A DNA stretch of 64,000 bases from JAIYDQ01 sp034408855 (GCA_034408855.1 JAWXCK010000029.1:1-64000); one strand, 5' to 3'; shown: positions 52,874 through 62,436, counted from the stretch's first letter. The notes: generated by a model from the sequence alone, not told the origin. Made by a program: numbers and translations.

Positions 52874-53905
52874 CTATTCGACAATCGACTCGCTGGTTTC
52901 TTCCAAACCTGAGTTGTTACTTTCCGCTTGACTACGATGCGAAACCGTAGCGTTTGGATTGCTTGCGATCCGGTTTTGCGATTGCTGTACAAAGGCTCGA
53001 GCGAAATCGCGTAGTTGCTTAGGATCCATTCGCTTCAAGTTGACCATCTCAGAAATGGGTTCCAAGACAAGTCGAGCTTGTGCAAAGGTCGGTTCTAACG
53101 CAACAATATCGATCATCCAGTCGCGGATCGCACGAAAGGAATTGGCGGCATGGCGAAATTTCTGTCCCAATTCTTCAGTGATTTCAAGCGTTTCGATCGA
53201 GTCACGTAAGTTATCGGTCTGCGAAAGAACCGAATCTTTGAGAGCGATCAGACTTGAGACGCGATCGTTAGCGATATGGATCGACATGTCCTGTTCACGC
53301 AGCGATGAGCTCAACTGAACTAAGTTCTCCAGCGACGATTTCGCTTGATCGTTGCGGTTCATGTTGTCGAGCAGCTCGTCGCGGATCGCAAGCAGGTCAA
53401 GACTCGCGTTGAGCGCCACTTCATTGGTTTCAGCCGACTCAGCCAGTCGCGTTTTGATCTGCTCGGAAGCTTTGAACGCGTTGACTGCTTCGTCAGTTCT
53501 ACCGGGATTGGTGAGCAAGGCGTCTCGCAACGAAATAAGTTCATTGGAAGCAATGATCGCTTCGCGAACTCTACTCGATTCGGCCAATAGGGTACTGTTC
53601 AGATCGCGAAGGTCAAGCAAAGTCTTTCTCGCGGCGTTGGCATTGGTCTGCTGTTGACTCAGAAGGCTGAGCAAGTGGTTAGTTTCATCGACAGCATCGC
53701 GTTGACCGGCCACTGCCGATATACTTTTGTCGAGACCTTTGATCTGCTGGCGAAGCAGCGAAAGCTCATCGGACGCCGGTCTTGCGACTCCGATGTAGAC
53801 AAAAAGGAACATCGCGAAGCCGCCGACTGCGAAAGCGAACAAAGGTGACCAATTCGATGGACGTTGATTATTTAAATAGTCGTATTGATGAGATGTATCG
53901 ATCAT
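52874..53905 (-). CDS. Membrane-anchored coiled-coil protein
   Basis: 343 residues with a cytoplasmic N-terminus, one membrane segment (LFAFAVGGFAMFLFVYIGVA, about 22-41) and roughly 230 residues of continuous coiled coil (for example LRQQIKGLDKSISAVAGQR, LRDLNSTLLAESSRVREAI), then a Ser/Asn-rich tail. No enzymatic motif. It converges with the glucosidase gene. Function unknown; a structural or envelope-organising role is conceivable. Confidence 0.7.
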   Translation of the reverse strand: MIDTSHQYDYLNNQRPSNWSPLFAFAVGGFAMFLFVYIGVARPASDELSLLRQQIKGLDKSISAVAGQRDAVDETNHLLSLLSQQQTNANAARKTLLDLRDLNSTLLAESSRVREAIIASNELISLRDALLTNPGRTDEAVNAFKASEQIKTRLAESAETNEVALNASLDLLAIRDELLDNMNRNDQAKSSLENLVQLSSSLREQDMSIHIANDRVSSLIALKDSVLSQTDNLRDSIETLEITEELGQKFRHAANSFRAIRDWMIDIVALEPTFAQARLVLEPISEMVNLKRMDPKQLRDFARAFVQQSQNRIASNPNATVSHRSQAESNNSGLEETSESIVE

Positions 53906-54296
53906 TGATTGTTTCCAAAACTCTGCTTTGCGAAAGGTTATCGAGCTTGAAGGTACGGTGCTGTCTACTTGGAATGTGACCCGCCAAAATACCCTATCGT
54001 CTTAGGTCGCCTGACCAGCATAAGTTTTCATGCTTGCTATCGACTCTATCGGTTACGTCGATTGTCGCGATGACAAATGAATTCGGTCGTTGTTTGCACC
54101 GCATACATCGATCAAGGGCTTACCGAACCTTCTCGATATTCGGAATGTAACGCTATCCGAATCATCAGAATCAAGTAACCGATCGAAATGCAATCTATTG
54201 TGACCGTGCCCGCTGACGATGTCTCTTTCAGGACTTCGGTTTTCCGAGAAGGCTACCGATTTAGTCAGACTACTTGCATGAAGCAAGACCGAAGCA
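53906..54296. other. Divergent spacer between the coiled-coil and TolC-like genes
   Basis: 391 bases without a convincing gene. A minus-strand frame (54053-54484) overlaps the start of the next gene and looks random. No hairpin, repeat or promoter was recognised with confidence. Confidence 0.5.
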
Positions 54297-56072
54297 ATGC
54301 TAGCATGGAGGCTAGTGGACTTGTCGCGAATCGGGATTATCCGAAAAGTAACCATTCGACGGCCTATTGCCGCCAAGTCGCGTTTCGTCGTGTATGGCGC
54401 CGTCTGCTTGTTCGGACTATTGAACCCGAGTCTTGCGCAAGAATCGCCATTGATTTCCCCAGTGCCCTTCGTTGCGAATTTCACAGCCCCGCCTAGCGAA
54501 GGCTCGCAAAACGGTACTCCACTTGCTGAAGCTTTACCCTACGAAACTCCTCCGCTAGAAGACCAAGTCGAGGTATCGGGCCCCTATTGGCTTCGCGAGC
54601 AGACGATGGCATTAAAGGCCCCGATCGAGCGAACAGCGGCGGTCGATATCGAGACGATCGTTTGGGCGGCATTAACGCATTCGCCGCACATCCACGCGAT
54701 TCAAACACGTCCTTTGGTGCAGGAGACCGAGATTCAACAATCTCAAGGAATATTCGATCCGACGCGGTTTGGAAACTCGATTTGGAACGATACGTCTGAC
54801 CCAGTAGGTAATACTTTGACTACAGGTGGACCGAATCGTTTGAACGCGCAGAATCTCGAAACTAAACTCGGTGTTCGCAGAAAAAATGAGCTTGGTGGTA
54901 ACTTAGAAGCGTTCCAAGATCTAAATTTGCGAGATAACAATTCGGTATTCTTCGTGCCTCGCAAGCAAGCGGATAGCCGCATGGTTCTGCGCTACACACA
55001 GCCGCTCATGAAGGGATACGGCAGGACGTACAATCGAGCAACCATTACGATTGCCGAACTCAACTTCGGTGTTTCAAGCCAACAAGCAAATCAAGCCTTG
55101 CAAACACACGTGATGGATTTGACTGAAGCATTTTGGGATCTCGTCTATCAACGCTCGCTCGTCACGCAGATCAATAACGGTATCGAGAGGATGACCGAAA
55201 TCCATCGTCAGCTTAGTAACCGAACAGATCTCGATCTCATCCAGAACCAGCTCCTCCGCGCTAGCTCGGCGATCAGTAGCCTCTACGCGAAACGAGCTCG
55301 AGCACTTGCTCAAGTCGTCGAGTCGGAAGAAAGACTTCGGCAGTTGGTTAATGCGCCTTGGATACAGCCAGCGGTTTGCGATGAAATCGTTCCGAAATCT
55401 TTGCCATTGACGGTGCTGCTACCCATTCAAGTTGAAAACGAACTTGCCGCCGCCCTCATGAGTCGCCCCGACGTACTTGCTATTCGCGATGAACTCAAAG
55501 CGGCGAACGTCAAGCTTCGTGTCGCCGAACAGGAATTGCGCCCAACTTTAAACTTGGTCAGCGATTTTTACGTGCGGGGTTTGAATGGCCAGTACGACGC
55601 TGCCAACTCGTTTGCCGATCAGTTCGCCACCGGGGCTCCAAGCTACTCTGGCGGATTCGAATATCTCCGCCCGAAAAATTTGACAACGGGACACGCGATC
55701 CGACGCCAACGCGACCTCGAAATTCGTCAATTGCTATTCGAACTAGAAGACCGTTTGCTCATCGTAGGCAAAGAAGTTCGTACAGCAATCGCGTCGGTTC
55801 AAGCAAGCCATGCCGAACTGGAAGCCAGCGCTAACGCGACAATTGCCACAAATTCGGAAGTCGAGTACTTAGAATCGCGGTGGCAAAACAGCACTTTCCT
55901 CGAACCGACTCAAATTAGCCTGAATCTCGAACAATTACTCGATGCCCAGCAGCGACTCACTCAAACAGAAGGCAATTGGGCGGCGACACAATCCCAATAT
56001 ATGACGTCGCTTGCCCGTCTTCGCTTCGTCGAAGGCGCTCTTTTATCAACGAATCCGCCGCAAGATGAATAA
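54297..56072 (+). CDS. TolC-family outer-membrane efflux protein
   Basis: 591 residues. The N-terminus has basic residues then SRFVVYGAVCLFGLLNPSLAQ, a signal peptide ending about residue 48. The body has two long helical hairpin halves typical of OEP/TolC: VVESEERLRQLVNAPWIQP, MSRPDVLAIRDELKAANVKLRVAEQELRPTLNL (the signature RPD..A...l.aa...i..a....P.l.l), and SLNLEQLLDAQQRLTQTEGNWAATQSQYMTSLARL at the end. It would form a trimeric outer-membrane and periplasmic tunnel. No inner-membrane partner is adjacent. Confidence 0.88.
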   Translation: MLAWRLVDLSRIGIIRKVTIRRPIAAKSRFVVYGAVCLFGLLNPSLAQESPLISPVPFVANFTAPPSEGSQNGTPLAEALPYETPPLEDQVEVSGPYWLREQTMALKAPIERTAAVDIETIVWAALTHSPHIHAIQTRPLVQETEIQQSQGIFDPTRFGNSIWNDTSDPVGNTLTTGGPNRLNAQNLETKLGVRRKNELGGNLEAFQDLNLRDNNSVFFVPRKQADSRMVLRYTQPLMKGYGRTYNRATITIAELNFGVSSQQANQALQTHVMDLTEAFWDLVYQRSLVTQINNGIERMTEIHRQLSNRTDLDLIQNQLLRASSAISSLYAKRARALAQVVESEERLRQLVNAPWIQPAVCDEIVPKSLPLTVLLPIQVENELAAALMSRPDVLAIRDELKAANVKLRVAEQELRPTLNLVSDFYVRGLNGQYDAANSFADQFATGAPSYSGGFEYLRPKNLTTGHAIRRQRDLEIRQLLFELEDRLLIVGKEVRTAIASVQASHAELEASANATIATNSEVEYLESRWQNSTFLEPTQISLNLEQLLDAQQRLTQTEGNWAATQSQYMTSLARLRFVEGALLSTNPPQDE

Positions 56073-56226
56073 TAACTAATTTCCAACGGTTGCAAGACGC
56101 TTGCTGCCTAGGTAAAATTCATCTCAAGCAAGCACTCCTACCCTTACTGCCTTCCGGCTCAATATCGATAAAATAGAACGAGGGAATGGGCATTCTACAC
56201 TTTTTTTACGGAAGTTTCGAAACGAT

Positions 56227-57570
56227 ATGACTTTAGAAAACCCTGTACCGAGCGTTGTTCCTTCCTCCCCCGACACTCGTCGCAATTTTATTAAAGCAAC
56301 ATCCGCAATCGTTGCCGGCGGAACACTTGTCGGAGGTCAACTTCCACTCGCCCGAGCAGCCCATGCGTTTGGTAGCGATGTTATCAAGCTTGGACTAATC
56401 GGCTGCGGTGGGCGTGGTACCGGAGCAGTAGGTCAAGCAATGGATACCGAAGGTCCAACGCGTTTGGTAGCCGCCGCCGACGCTTTTGAGAGCCGATCTT
56501 CACCAAGCCTTGCCGGTTTGAAAAAGAAGTATCCAAAGCAAGTCGATCCTAACATTAAGATCCACAACGGACTTGAAGCATACAAGGAAGTTCTTGCCAG
56601 CGATTGCGACCTTGTAATCCTTGCCACGCCGCCAGGATTCCGACCACTCCATTTCGAAGCCGCTATCAAAGCCGGTAAGAACGTCTTCGCCGAGAAGCCA
56701 GTCGCATCGGATGCACCTGGTGTTCGCCGATTCCTCGAAGCAAATAAACTTGCCAAGGAAAAAGGTCTTACAGTTCAAGTAGGCCTACAACGCCATCATC
56801 AAACCGACTATCGCGAAACGATCGCGAAGTTAAAAGATGGTGCAATCGGCGATATCCTCTACACCCGAGTCTATTGGAATGGAGCTGGTGTTTGGATTCG
56901 CGATCGGAAGCCAGAGCAAACTGAATTGGAATATCAGGTAAGCAACTGGTATTACTTCAATTGGCTCTCGGGTGATCATATTTGCGAGCAACACATACAC
57001 AACCTCGACGTAAGCAACTGGTTGATGGACGCTCATCCGATCGAAGTCAACGGCCAAGGTGGTCGACAAGTTCGAACGGGTGACGATACCGGCGAGATCT
57101 ACGATCATCACTTCCTCGAGTACACCTATCCGAACGGCGCGAAGATGTTTTCGCAATGCCGCCATATCCCTGGATGTTGGGGAGATGTCTCGGAATTCGC
57201 ACATGGTACAAAAGGTTGGTGCGAAATTTCTAAGGGTATTATCTATGACCACAATAACAAGGAAGTTTGGAAATCACCGAAGGACGAAAATGGACATGCA
57301 AACGAGCACGTCGATCTCTTCGCCGCAATTCGCAAAGGCGAAATTCCAAACGAAGGTGACTACGGTGCGACCAGCACCATGACGGCTATCATGGGCCGTA
57401 TGGCAAGCTATTCCGGTAAGAAATTATCATGGGATGACTGCTTCAATAGCAAAGTTGCACTAGCCGATTTCGATAGCCTTCACTCCTATCAGGACAATGC
57501 TCCTGTGCAACCAGAGAATGGCAAGTATTGGATACCAATGCCCGGTGGTGATACTTCGAAGATTTTATAG
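56227..57570 (+). CDS. Gfo/Idh/MocA-family oxidoreductase, Tat signal
   Basis: A 447-residue protein. DTRRNFIKATSAIVAGGTLV is a strong twin-arginine signal. The Rossmann motif IKLGLIGCGGRGTGAV is the GxGGRG form frequent in planctomycete members, EKPVASDAPGVRRFLEA has the conserved Lys, and DHICEQHIHNLDVSNWL the metal/substrate-like His motif. Followed at once by a terminator, so monocistronic. The substrate is unknown. Confidence 0.9.
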   Translation: MTLENPVPSVVPSSPDTRRNFIKATSAIVAGGTLVGGQLPLARAAHAFGSDVIKLGLIGCGGRGTGAVGQAMDTEGPTRLVAAADAFESRSSPSLAGLKKKYPKQVDPNIKIHNGLEAYKEVLASDCDLVILATPPGFRPLHFEAAIKAGKNVFAEKPVASDAPGVRRFLEANKLAKEKGLTVQVGLQRHHQTDYRETIAKLKDGAIGDILYTRVYWNGAGVWIRDRKPEQTELEYQVSNWYYFNWLSGDHICEQHIHNLDVSNWLMDAHPIEVNGQGGRQVRTGDDTGEIYDHHFLEYTYPNGAKMFSQCRHIPGCWGDVSEFAHGTKGWCEISKGIIYDHNNKEVWKSPKDENGHANEHVDLFAAIRKGEIPNEGDYGATSTMTAIMGRMASYSGKKLSWDDCFNSKVALADFDSLHSYQDNAPVQPENGKYWIPMPGGDTSKIL

Positions 57571-57592
57571 TCACTGACTGAATCAGTTTCAT

Positions 57593-57668
57593 AACAGCTC
57601 GTTTGGCATCTTCTCCCTTCTTCGTTCTCGTTTTCGGGAAAGAAGGAATGTGCCAAGCGAGCTGTTTT
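57593..57668 (+). terminator. Terminator after the oxidoreductase gene
   Basis: AACAGCTC (57593-57600) followed by G-TTTGGCA pairs with TGCCAAGCGAGCTGTT (57651-57666), ending in a T-run (TTTT). An internal GAAAGAAGG/CCTTCTTCG stretch extends the structure. Confidence 0.7.
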
Positions 57669-57700
57669 CGTTTAATCCTTTGCCGATTTCTATCGGAAAT

Positions 57701-57770
57701 TGACAGGATGAACAAGATTTACAAGATTGATGTCGTGGCTACGATCTTGTATATCCTGTAAATCCTGTCA
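57701..57770. repeat. Imperfect palindrome left of the GxxExxY gene
   Basis: TGACAGGATGAACAAGATTT begins the left arm (57701-57727); the right arm (57744-57770) ends AAATCCTGTCA. Arms of 27 bases pair with a few mismatches. A related palindrome lies just right of the gene at 58172-58248. Confidence 0.75.
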
Positions 57771-57795
57771 AATTTCTTATGTAGAGGGCGAGAAA

Positions 57796-58191
57796 ATGGA
57801 TGATGAACTTACGAAGAAGATTATTGGAGCGGCGTATAAGGTTCATAACACACTCGGATTTGGATTTCTCGAAACCGTTTACGAAAGATCCCTGACCATC
57901 GAATTGAATCGGCTCGACGTTGCACACGCGGCACAAGCGCCGATCCAAGTTCGATACGAAGGAGAAATCGTCGGCAACTTCATCGCCGACATGCTTATTG
58001 AGAACCAGTTGATCATTGAAATCAAGTCGGTTGTACAACTCAACGTGGCTCACGAAGTGCAACTGGTCAACTACCTTGCCGCGACCGGTATCGAAATCGG
58101 ACTCCTAATCAACTTCGGCCCCGACAAAGTCGAAGTCCGCCGCAAATTCCGCACCTACAAAAAGGGAAAAAGACAGGATGAACAAGATTGA
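57796..58191 (+). CDS. GxxExxY-family protein
   Basis: 131 residues from ATG 57796 (GAGGGCGAG upstream); an in-frame start at 57727 lies inside the left palindrome. The family motif is GFLETVY (G-x-x-E-x-x-Y), then IGNFIADMLIENQLIIEIKSV with the acidic/Lys pattern of PD-(D/E)XK-like nucleases, then HEVQLVNYLAATGIEIGLLINFG. Function is unproven; a nuclease-like fold is inferred. Its last residues (GKRQDEQD) and stop codon are encoded by the right palindrome. Flanking palindromes suggest it moves or spreads as a unit. Confidence 0.85.
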   Translation: MDDELTKKIIGAAYKVHNTLGFGFLETVYERSLTIELNRLDVAHAAQAPIQVRYEGEIVGNFIADMLIENQLIIEIKSVVQLNVAHEVQLVNYLAATGIEIGLLINFGPDKVEVRRKFRTYKKGKRQDEQD

Positions 58192-58248
58192 CAAGATGAT
58201 TAGGTGCATATCGCCGCTGTCAATCTTGTCCATCCTGTAAATCCTGTC
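58172..58248. repeat. Palindrome overlapping the 3' end of the GxxExxY gene
   Basis: The left arm (58172-58197) has the same GACAGGATGAACAAGAT core as the left palindrome; the right arm is 58223-58248, ending AATCCTGTC. It supplies the gene's last codons and its TGA stop. Confidence 0.75.
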
Positions 58249-58293
58249 AAAAAAATCAAGACCGAAAATTGTGTCGGGTGAACGTAGTGGAGC

Positions 58294-58338
58294 TTGACTG
58301 AATTGCTGCGCTGGTGTACTATGGAACCTGTACACCAG
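58294..58338 (+). promoter_or_regulatory. Promoter-operator of the YtrA-type ABC exporter operon
   Basis: TTGACT (58294-58299), 17-base spacer, TACTAT (58317-58322) form a good sigma70-like promoter. A perfect 9-bp inverted repeat, CTGGTGTAC (58311-58319) and GTACACCAG (58330-58338), covers the -10 region. The palindrome has the GTGTAC/GTACAC form seen for YtrA regulators. The GntR gene starts 45 bases downstream, so autoregulation by repression is inferred. Confidence 0.75.
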
Positions 58339-58382
58339 TGGCACGTTCGGTCACACCAGTTCGTTTAACGCGGCGATCTCCG

Positions 58383-58772
58383 ATGCAACTTCGAATCGAT
58401 CCAGACAACGGCACACCAATCTACGAACAGATTGCGAGGCAGATCCAGTATTCGATTGCCGAAGGAACGCTTATCCCTGGCCAGCTTATTCCCAGCGTTC
58501 GCGAGTTAGCCAAACGGGCCGCTATCAATCCCAATACGGTTCAGCGAGCGTATCTCGATTTGCAGAACGCCGAAGTGATCGAATCGGTTCGAGGGCGGGG
58601 AATGGCGGTCTGCGCCGGAGCCAAGCGACGCTGCGTAGCTGAGCGTCAAACACAGCTTCGCGAACGACTTGAAACTCTGGTAAAGGAAGCGGTTCATAGC
58701 GGCTTGGAGGCCGATCAACTCCGATCGATGTTCGAAAAAGCCATCCAGCAAACTGCAAAGGATAACACATGA
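58383..58772 (+). CDS. GntR-family regulator, YtrA type
   Basis: 129 residues from ATG 58383; a longer frame (58314) would start within the operator. A winged-helix domain: NGTPIYEQIARQIQYSIAEGTLIPGQLIPSVRELAKRAAINPNTVQRAYLDLQNAEVIESVRGRGMAV, the GntR signature with LIPSVRELA and NPNTVQRAY. The short C-terminal helix (about 45 residues) without a large effector domain is the YtrA subtype. It overlaps the ABC ATPase gene by four bases (ATGA), so it is the first gene of a three-gene operon. Envelope-antibiotic sensing is typical for the subtype. Confidence 0.92.
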   Translation: MQLRIDPDNGTPIYEQIARQIQYSIAEGTLIPGQLIPSVRELAKRAAINPNTVQRAYLDLQNAEVIESVRGRGMAVCAGAKRRCVAERQTQLRERLETLVKEAVHSGLEADQLRSMFEKAIQQTAKDNT

Positions 58773-59734
58773 CCCATGCCATAGAGATCGACAACGTCTC
58801 GAAACGCTTTGGACGAAAAATTGCGTTGCAGAATGTGAGTCTCGCCGTACCCGAAGGGAGCGTCTTTGCACTGCTAGGCGAAAATGGAGCCGGCAAATCG
58901 ACGCTAATTCGAGCAATGCTAGGCTACCATCGCTTCGATTCGGGAACGATTCGTGTCCTGGGGCTTGATCCCTTGCGACGATCGACCGAGCTTCGACGGT
59001 CGGTCGGCTATGTCTCCGATGCGCCTGCGTTTTATGAGTGGATGACCATCGAGCAAATCGGCGCATTCGCCGCCGGTTTTTATCCGCTCGGATTTATGGA
59101 ACAGTATGCGAAGATTGCCGAGTCCTATCAGCTTCCATGGTCGACTCGCATTCGCGACCTATCCAAGGGGATGCGATCTAAAGTCGCATTGGCGTTAGCG
59201 ACGGCATCAAAGCCGCGATTGTTGGTCCTCGATGAACCGACATCGGGGCTCGATCCACTGGTTCGTCGGCAGTTTTTGGAAAGCATGGTTGAACGTGCCG
59301 CCGAAGGCCAAACGGTTTTACTCAGCAGCCATCAGATCCATGAAGTCGAACGAGTCGCCGATTGGATCGCAATCCTGCATCGCGGCATTGTCCAAGTATG
59401 CCAACCTTTGGAAACTCTTAAGCAATCGATGTTGAACGTCAGCTTCTCCATGCACGATCCTCTTCAACCGCTTCCTACTGTTCTTCATTCGTGCCAAATT
59501 GTCGACATGCGACAAGACGAACGAAGCCGGCAAGTGATGTTGCGAAATCCCGATCCGGCGGTCATTGAACAACTCCGGAACTCGGACGATGTCTTTGATT
59601 TTCACACACTCCGCCCAAGCCTCGAAGAACTCTATATCGCATTGACTCGCGATTCGACGGCATCGTCGGTAGGCGATTCGAGCGTTCCTCCACCGACAGA
59701 CGAAGTTGGAAAAATTTCTCGCAATGCAGGGTAA
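58769..59734 (+). CDS. ABC exporter ATP-binding protein
   Basis: 321 residues. Walker A GENGAGKST (37-45), signature LSKGMRSK (131-138, a variant of LSGGQ), Walker B LLVLDEPTSGLDP (151-163) and the H-loop in LLSSHQIHEVERV. The C-terminal 100 residues are a non-catalytic extension ending SLEELYIALTRD, typical of ABC-2-type exporters. It powers the permease encoded six bases downstream. Confidence 0.95.
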   Translation: MTHAIEIDNVSKRFGRKIALQNVSLAVPEGSVFALLGENGAGKSTLIRAMLGYHRFDSGTIRVLGLDPLRRSTELRRSVGYVSDAPAFYEWMTIEQIGAFAAGFYPLGFMEQYAKIAESYQLPWSTRIRDLSKGMRSKVALALATASKPRLLVLDEPTSGLDPLVRRQFLESMVERAAEGQTVLLSSHQIHEVERVADWIAILHRGIVQVCQPLETLKQSMLNVSFSMHDPLQPLPTVLHSCQIVDMRQDERSRQVMLRNPDPAVIEQLRNSDDVFDFHTLRPSLEELYIALTRDSTASSVGDSSVPPPTDEVGKISRNAG

Positions 59735-59740
59735 ATTCCG

Positions 59741-62338
59741 ATGATGTGGCGATCACTTTTATGGAAAGATTTTCGGCAGGTCGTTCCAAGCGCGGCGATC
59801 TGTTTGGCAATAATCGTTCTTTTGCAGTTGATTTTCCTTACCAATGTCTTTCGTATTCCGCACGATGCAGAACTTGGGGCTAGACCGTTGGCAAGCATAG
59901 GGCAAATACTCGTGGTGCTTGCGTGCGTCGGAATGGCCGTTGGCAATGAACGCCAGTCTCGGATCATCAATTGGCTTAGCTCAATGCCGATCCCATGGTA
60001 TCGGGCGTTTGCCAGTCAAATGCTAATTGCCGCCACCTGTATTTTGGTCACCATCGCTGTTACGCAATTCATCGCGATGTTTGCTCCACCGTACCCTTTC
60101 TATGGTCAGCCTTCGCCATTTCCGTTAGAGAACGACGCGGTCGTTCGTTGGATGTCCGTGAGCGAGCTATTTTTATTCGCACTTTTCTTCGTTTTGCTGT
60201 TCGATGAAGCGATCGCGGGAATCGTCGCCGCTGGAATTGCGACCGTGGCCCTGAACATGATAGTGATGGACACAAGTGAAACCAGTTTTAGCCTTTGGCT
60301 TTTCGGCTCAAATCCGGTCGCATATCGTAATTCTGTTTACGGCTTTCTGGCCGTCGTTCATCTTTTGCTGGCAATAGGTTGTGCGTTGCTTTATCACTGG
60401 CGATGGACGACCGGGCAGCAAACGCACTTGTACGATGCGATGCGTGCGATCTTTGATCGAGTCCGCTTTGGCATATCGGGAAAGAACCGTGCGGCAAATT
60501 CTGAGATCAGCCCTTGGAGAACATTCCCAGCATGTTATCCAGGGAATTCGTTTTGGACGCTGCTCATGCAGACCATTCGGCATTCAACCCTATTTTTTAT
60601 ATGCGTCGGGTCGTTACCGCTGCTTTTGGCGTTGCTTGAGTTCTGGAATGACGCAACACGACCTTCCTTTTACGCCATCATCCCCCCGATCTTCCTCGCC
60701 GGAACCCTATTCGGTTTTCAATGCTTCGTTGGAGATCACTCGAGGCAGCGATTTCGCTTTTTGTCCGATCGCGGTGTCGTGGCCTGGAAAGTCTTTTTCG
60801 CAAGAACCATTCCTGGCTTCGTAATATTAGCGGCATGGATGTGTATCGCATACTTCGTTCCGGAAAACCCAAATACCCCCGGTGTAAAATCGATAATTTT
60901 TCTGATTGCGATCGCGTCGTTTTTTATAGCAAACGCAGCCGGCCTTTGCGTGCGAAATAGTTACATCGGTTTCTTCTTGGCCGTTACGGTAAGTTATTTT
61001 TTGGTTGCAACGTATGCGATTCTCATTTTCATCATGTTTCACTCCAGCGATTGGGGCTTGTTCGAGTATTTTTTTGGAAAAACGGGTTTCGGCAATCCTT
61101 ACGAGCAAATTGTCCTTCCAATCATTCGGATGACGGCCTTTTTGTCGGCTAGTTGCTACGTGATTTTGGCTTGTAGCTGGATTTTGCCTACTTGGTTTCA
61201 ATTCGAGCGTTCAACGTTCCAACGCGCGATCGCCTTCGTATTGGTTGTATTACTGATTCCCGCAGCGACGACGATTTTGATTGCGTGTACTTACTATTCG
61301 GAACCGGCATGGCCAAGTCGGCGACTATCGGTTGCGGAGCTTGAATTGGCGACACCGAGGAAACCGTCGGCAGTTCCTTTCGAGTTTGCCTCAGGAAATG
61401 TTTTTGAAGAGGCTGGCGTTGGACGTGACTTTCTTCTTCAATGGAACCATGACAATAAAGGTCGTTTGGCTTCGCTTGCGAATTTCCGAGAATTGTGGTC
61501 GCTCGATTGGATTAAAATATACCGACTTCGTATGAACGCAGAGCAATATGAAAAATCGCGTGACTGGTTGAAGTCAGTTCAAGGAACTTTAGAGAGCAAG
61601 CTTGCCGCTTCGAGCCCTGAGTACCGATCGACGCACGAGTTTTTAGAGAATGACGTAACCCGACTGCGAGCTGTCTCAACCAGCGTCGCGGGTCTCTTCC
61701 GCTACGCCGCAATGAATCAGGACGCCGAACTTCTCAAAGAGGTTTTAGATTGCTTTCAAGATATTGTTCTATTGAGCGAAATGTCGGACCGCATATCTCG
61801 GGAAGAAATTGAGCAAGAGTGGTTGAAACAGTGGATGGCGTTATCAGAAGAACAGTTGCATTGGGTCGATGATCGATATCGGCTTCGAAAGTTGATCAAA
61901 ACCCCTAATTTGATCGACGAAGACATCGAAGTTCGGCGATACGCTATCGAGCGGGCACAGTTTTGGGAAGACTACCTTTCGGACAAAGCCTACCTCGATC
62001 ATGCATCGTCGCCGCCAGTAACTCGCACGCGATCGAGCATGATGCCGGACCAACCCTGGACTTATCGTTGGCCGCAAGCACTTGTGTCACGGCAGCTCGA
62101 AGTCAAGGTTGCTCAACACATGAATGCTGAACTTGAAGCCATCGATCGCCTGATCGACTTCGATCGCGATCCGACGGCAAATCCACTGGAGTGGACGCAC
62201 GGAGTTTTAGAGCCAAACAATTTCTACGGAATCGTCGTCAATCACAAGATGGCTTTTCCCATAAAACCAAGCGTCGATGTAACCGAAGTGCTTCGAACGC
62301 GCGCCATGCGACAATATCTTCTCGAACGCGTCCGATAG
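59741..62338 (+). CDS. ABC-2-type permease with a long soluble C-terminal region
   Basis: 865 residues. ATG 59741 (second ATG 59744). The first ~530 residues contain about twelve hydrophobic segments in two groups, for example AICLAIIVLLQLIFLTNVF, FLFALFFVLLFDEAIAGIV, LFFICVGSLPLLLALLEF and AFVLVVLLIPAATTILIAC. The remaining ~330 residues are soluble and helical (EQYEKSRDWLKSVQGTLESKL, EEIEQEWLKQWMALSEEQLHW) and lack any recognised motif. A typical ABC-2 permease is 250-550 residues, so the tail is unusual. With the GntR regulator it forms a YtrA-type exporter, perhaps for an envelope-active compound or lipoprotein release. Confidence 0.85.
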   Translation: MMWRSLLWKDFRQVVPSAAICLAIIVLLQLIFLTNVFRIPHDAELGARPLASIGQILVVLACVGMAVGNERQSRIINWLSSMPIPWYRAFASQMLIAATCILVTIAVTQFIAMFAPPYPFYGQPSPFPLENDAVVRWMSVSELFLFALFFVLLFDEAIAGIVAAGIATVALNMIVMDTSETSFSLWLFGSNPVAYRNSVYGFLAVVHLLLAIGCALLYHWRWTTGQQTHLYDAMRAIFDRVRFGISGKNRAANSEISPWRTFPACYPGNSFWTLLMQTIRHSTLFFICVGSLPLLLALLEFWNDATRPSFYAIIPPIFLAGTLFGFQCFVGDHSRQRFRFLSDRGVVAWKVFFARTIPGFVILAAWMCIAYFVPENPNTPGVKSIIFLIAIASFFIANAAGLCVRNSYIGFFLAVTVSYFLVATYAILIFIMFHSSDWGLFEYFFGKTGFGNPYEQIVLPIIRMTAFLSASCYVILACSWILPTWFQFERSTFQRAIAFVLVVLLIPAATTILIACTYYSEPAWPSRRLSVAELELATPRKPSAVPFEFASGNVFEEAGVGRDFLLQWNHDNKGRLASLANFRELWSLDWIKIYRLRMNAEQYEKSRDWLKSVQGTLESKLAASSPEYRSTHEFLENDVTRLRAVSTSVAGLFRYAAMNQDAELLKEVLDCFQDIVLLSEMSDRISREEIEQEWLKQWMALSEEQLHWVDDRYRLRKLIKTPNLIDEDIEVRRYAIERAQFWEDYLSDKAYLDHASSPPVTRTRSSMMPDQPWTYRWPQALVSRQLEVKVAQHMNAELEAIDRLIDFDRDPTANPLEWTHGVLEPNNFYGIVVNHKMAFPIKPSVDVTEVLRTRAMRQYLLERVR

Positions 62339-62366
62339 GTGCCATTCTAGGTCGTCAACCCTTTTG

Positions 62367-62436
62367 TAGCGGAATTGCGCCAGCGATCCGGTGAGTTGAT
62401 TCGAAGCACACACCGGACGGCTCGCGCCGTTCCGCT
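62367..62436. repeat. Diverged copy of the 24278 inverted repeat
   Basis: The right arm CACCGGACGGCTCGCGCCGT (62411-62430) is identical to that at 24329-24348. The left arm (62367-62393) has drifted, so pairing is imperfect. Confidence 0.6.
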
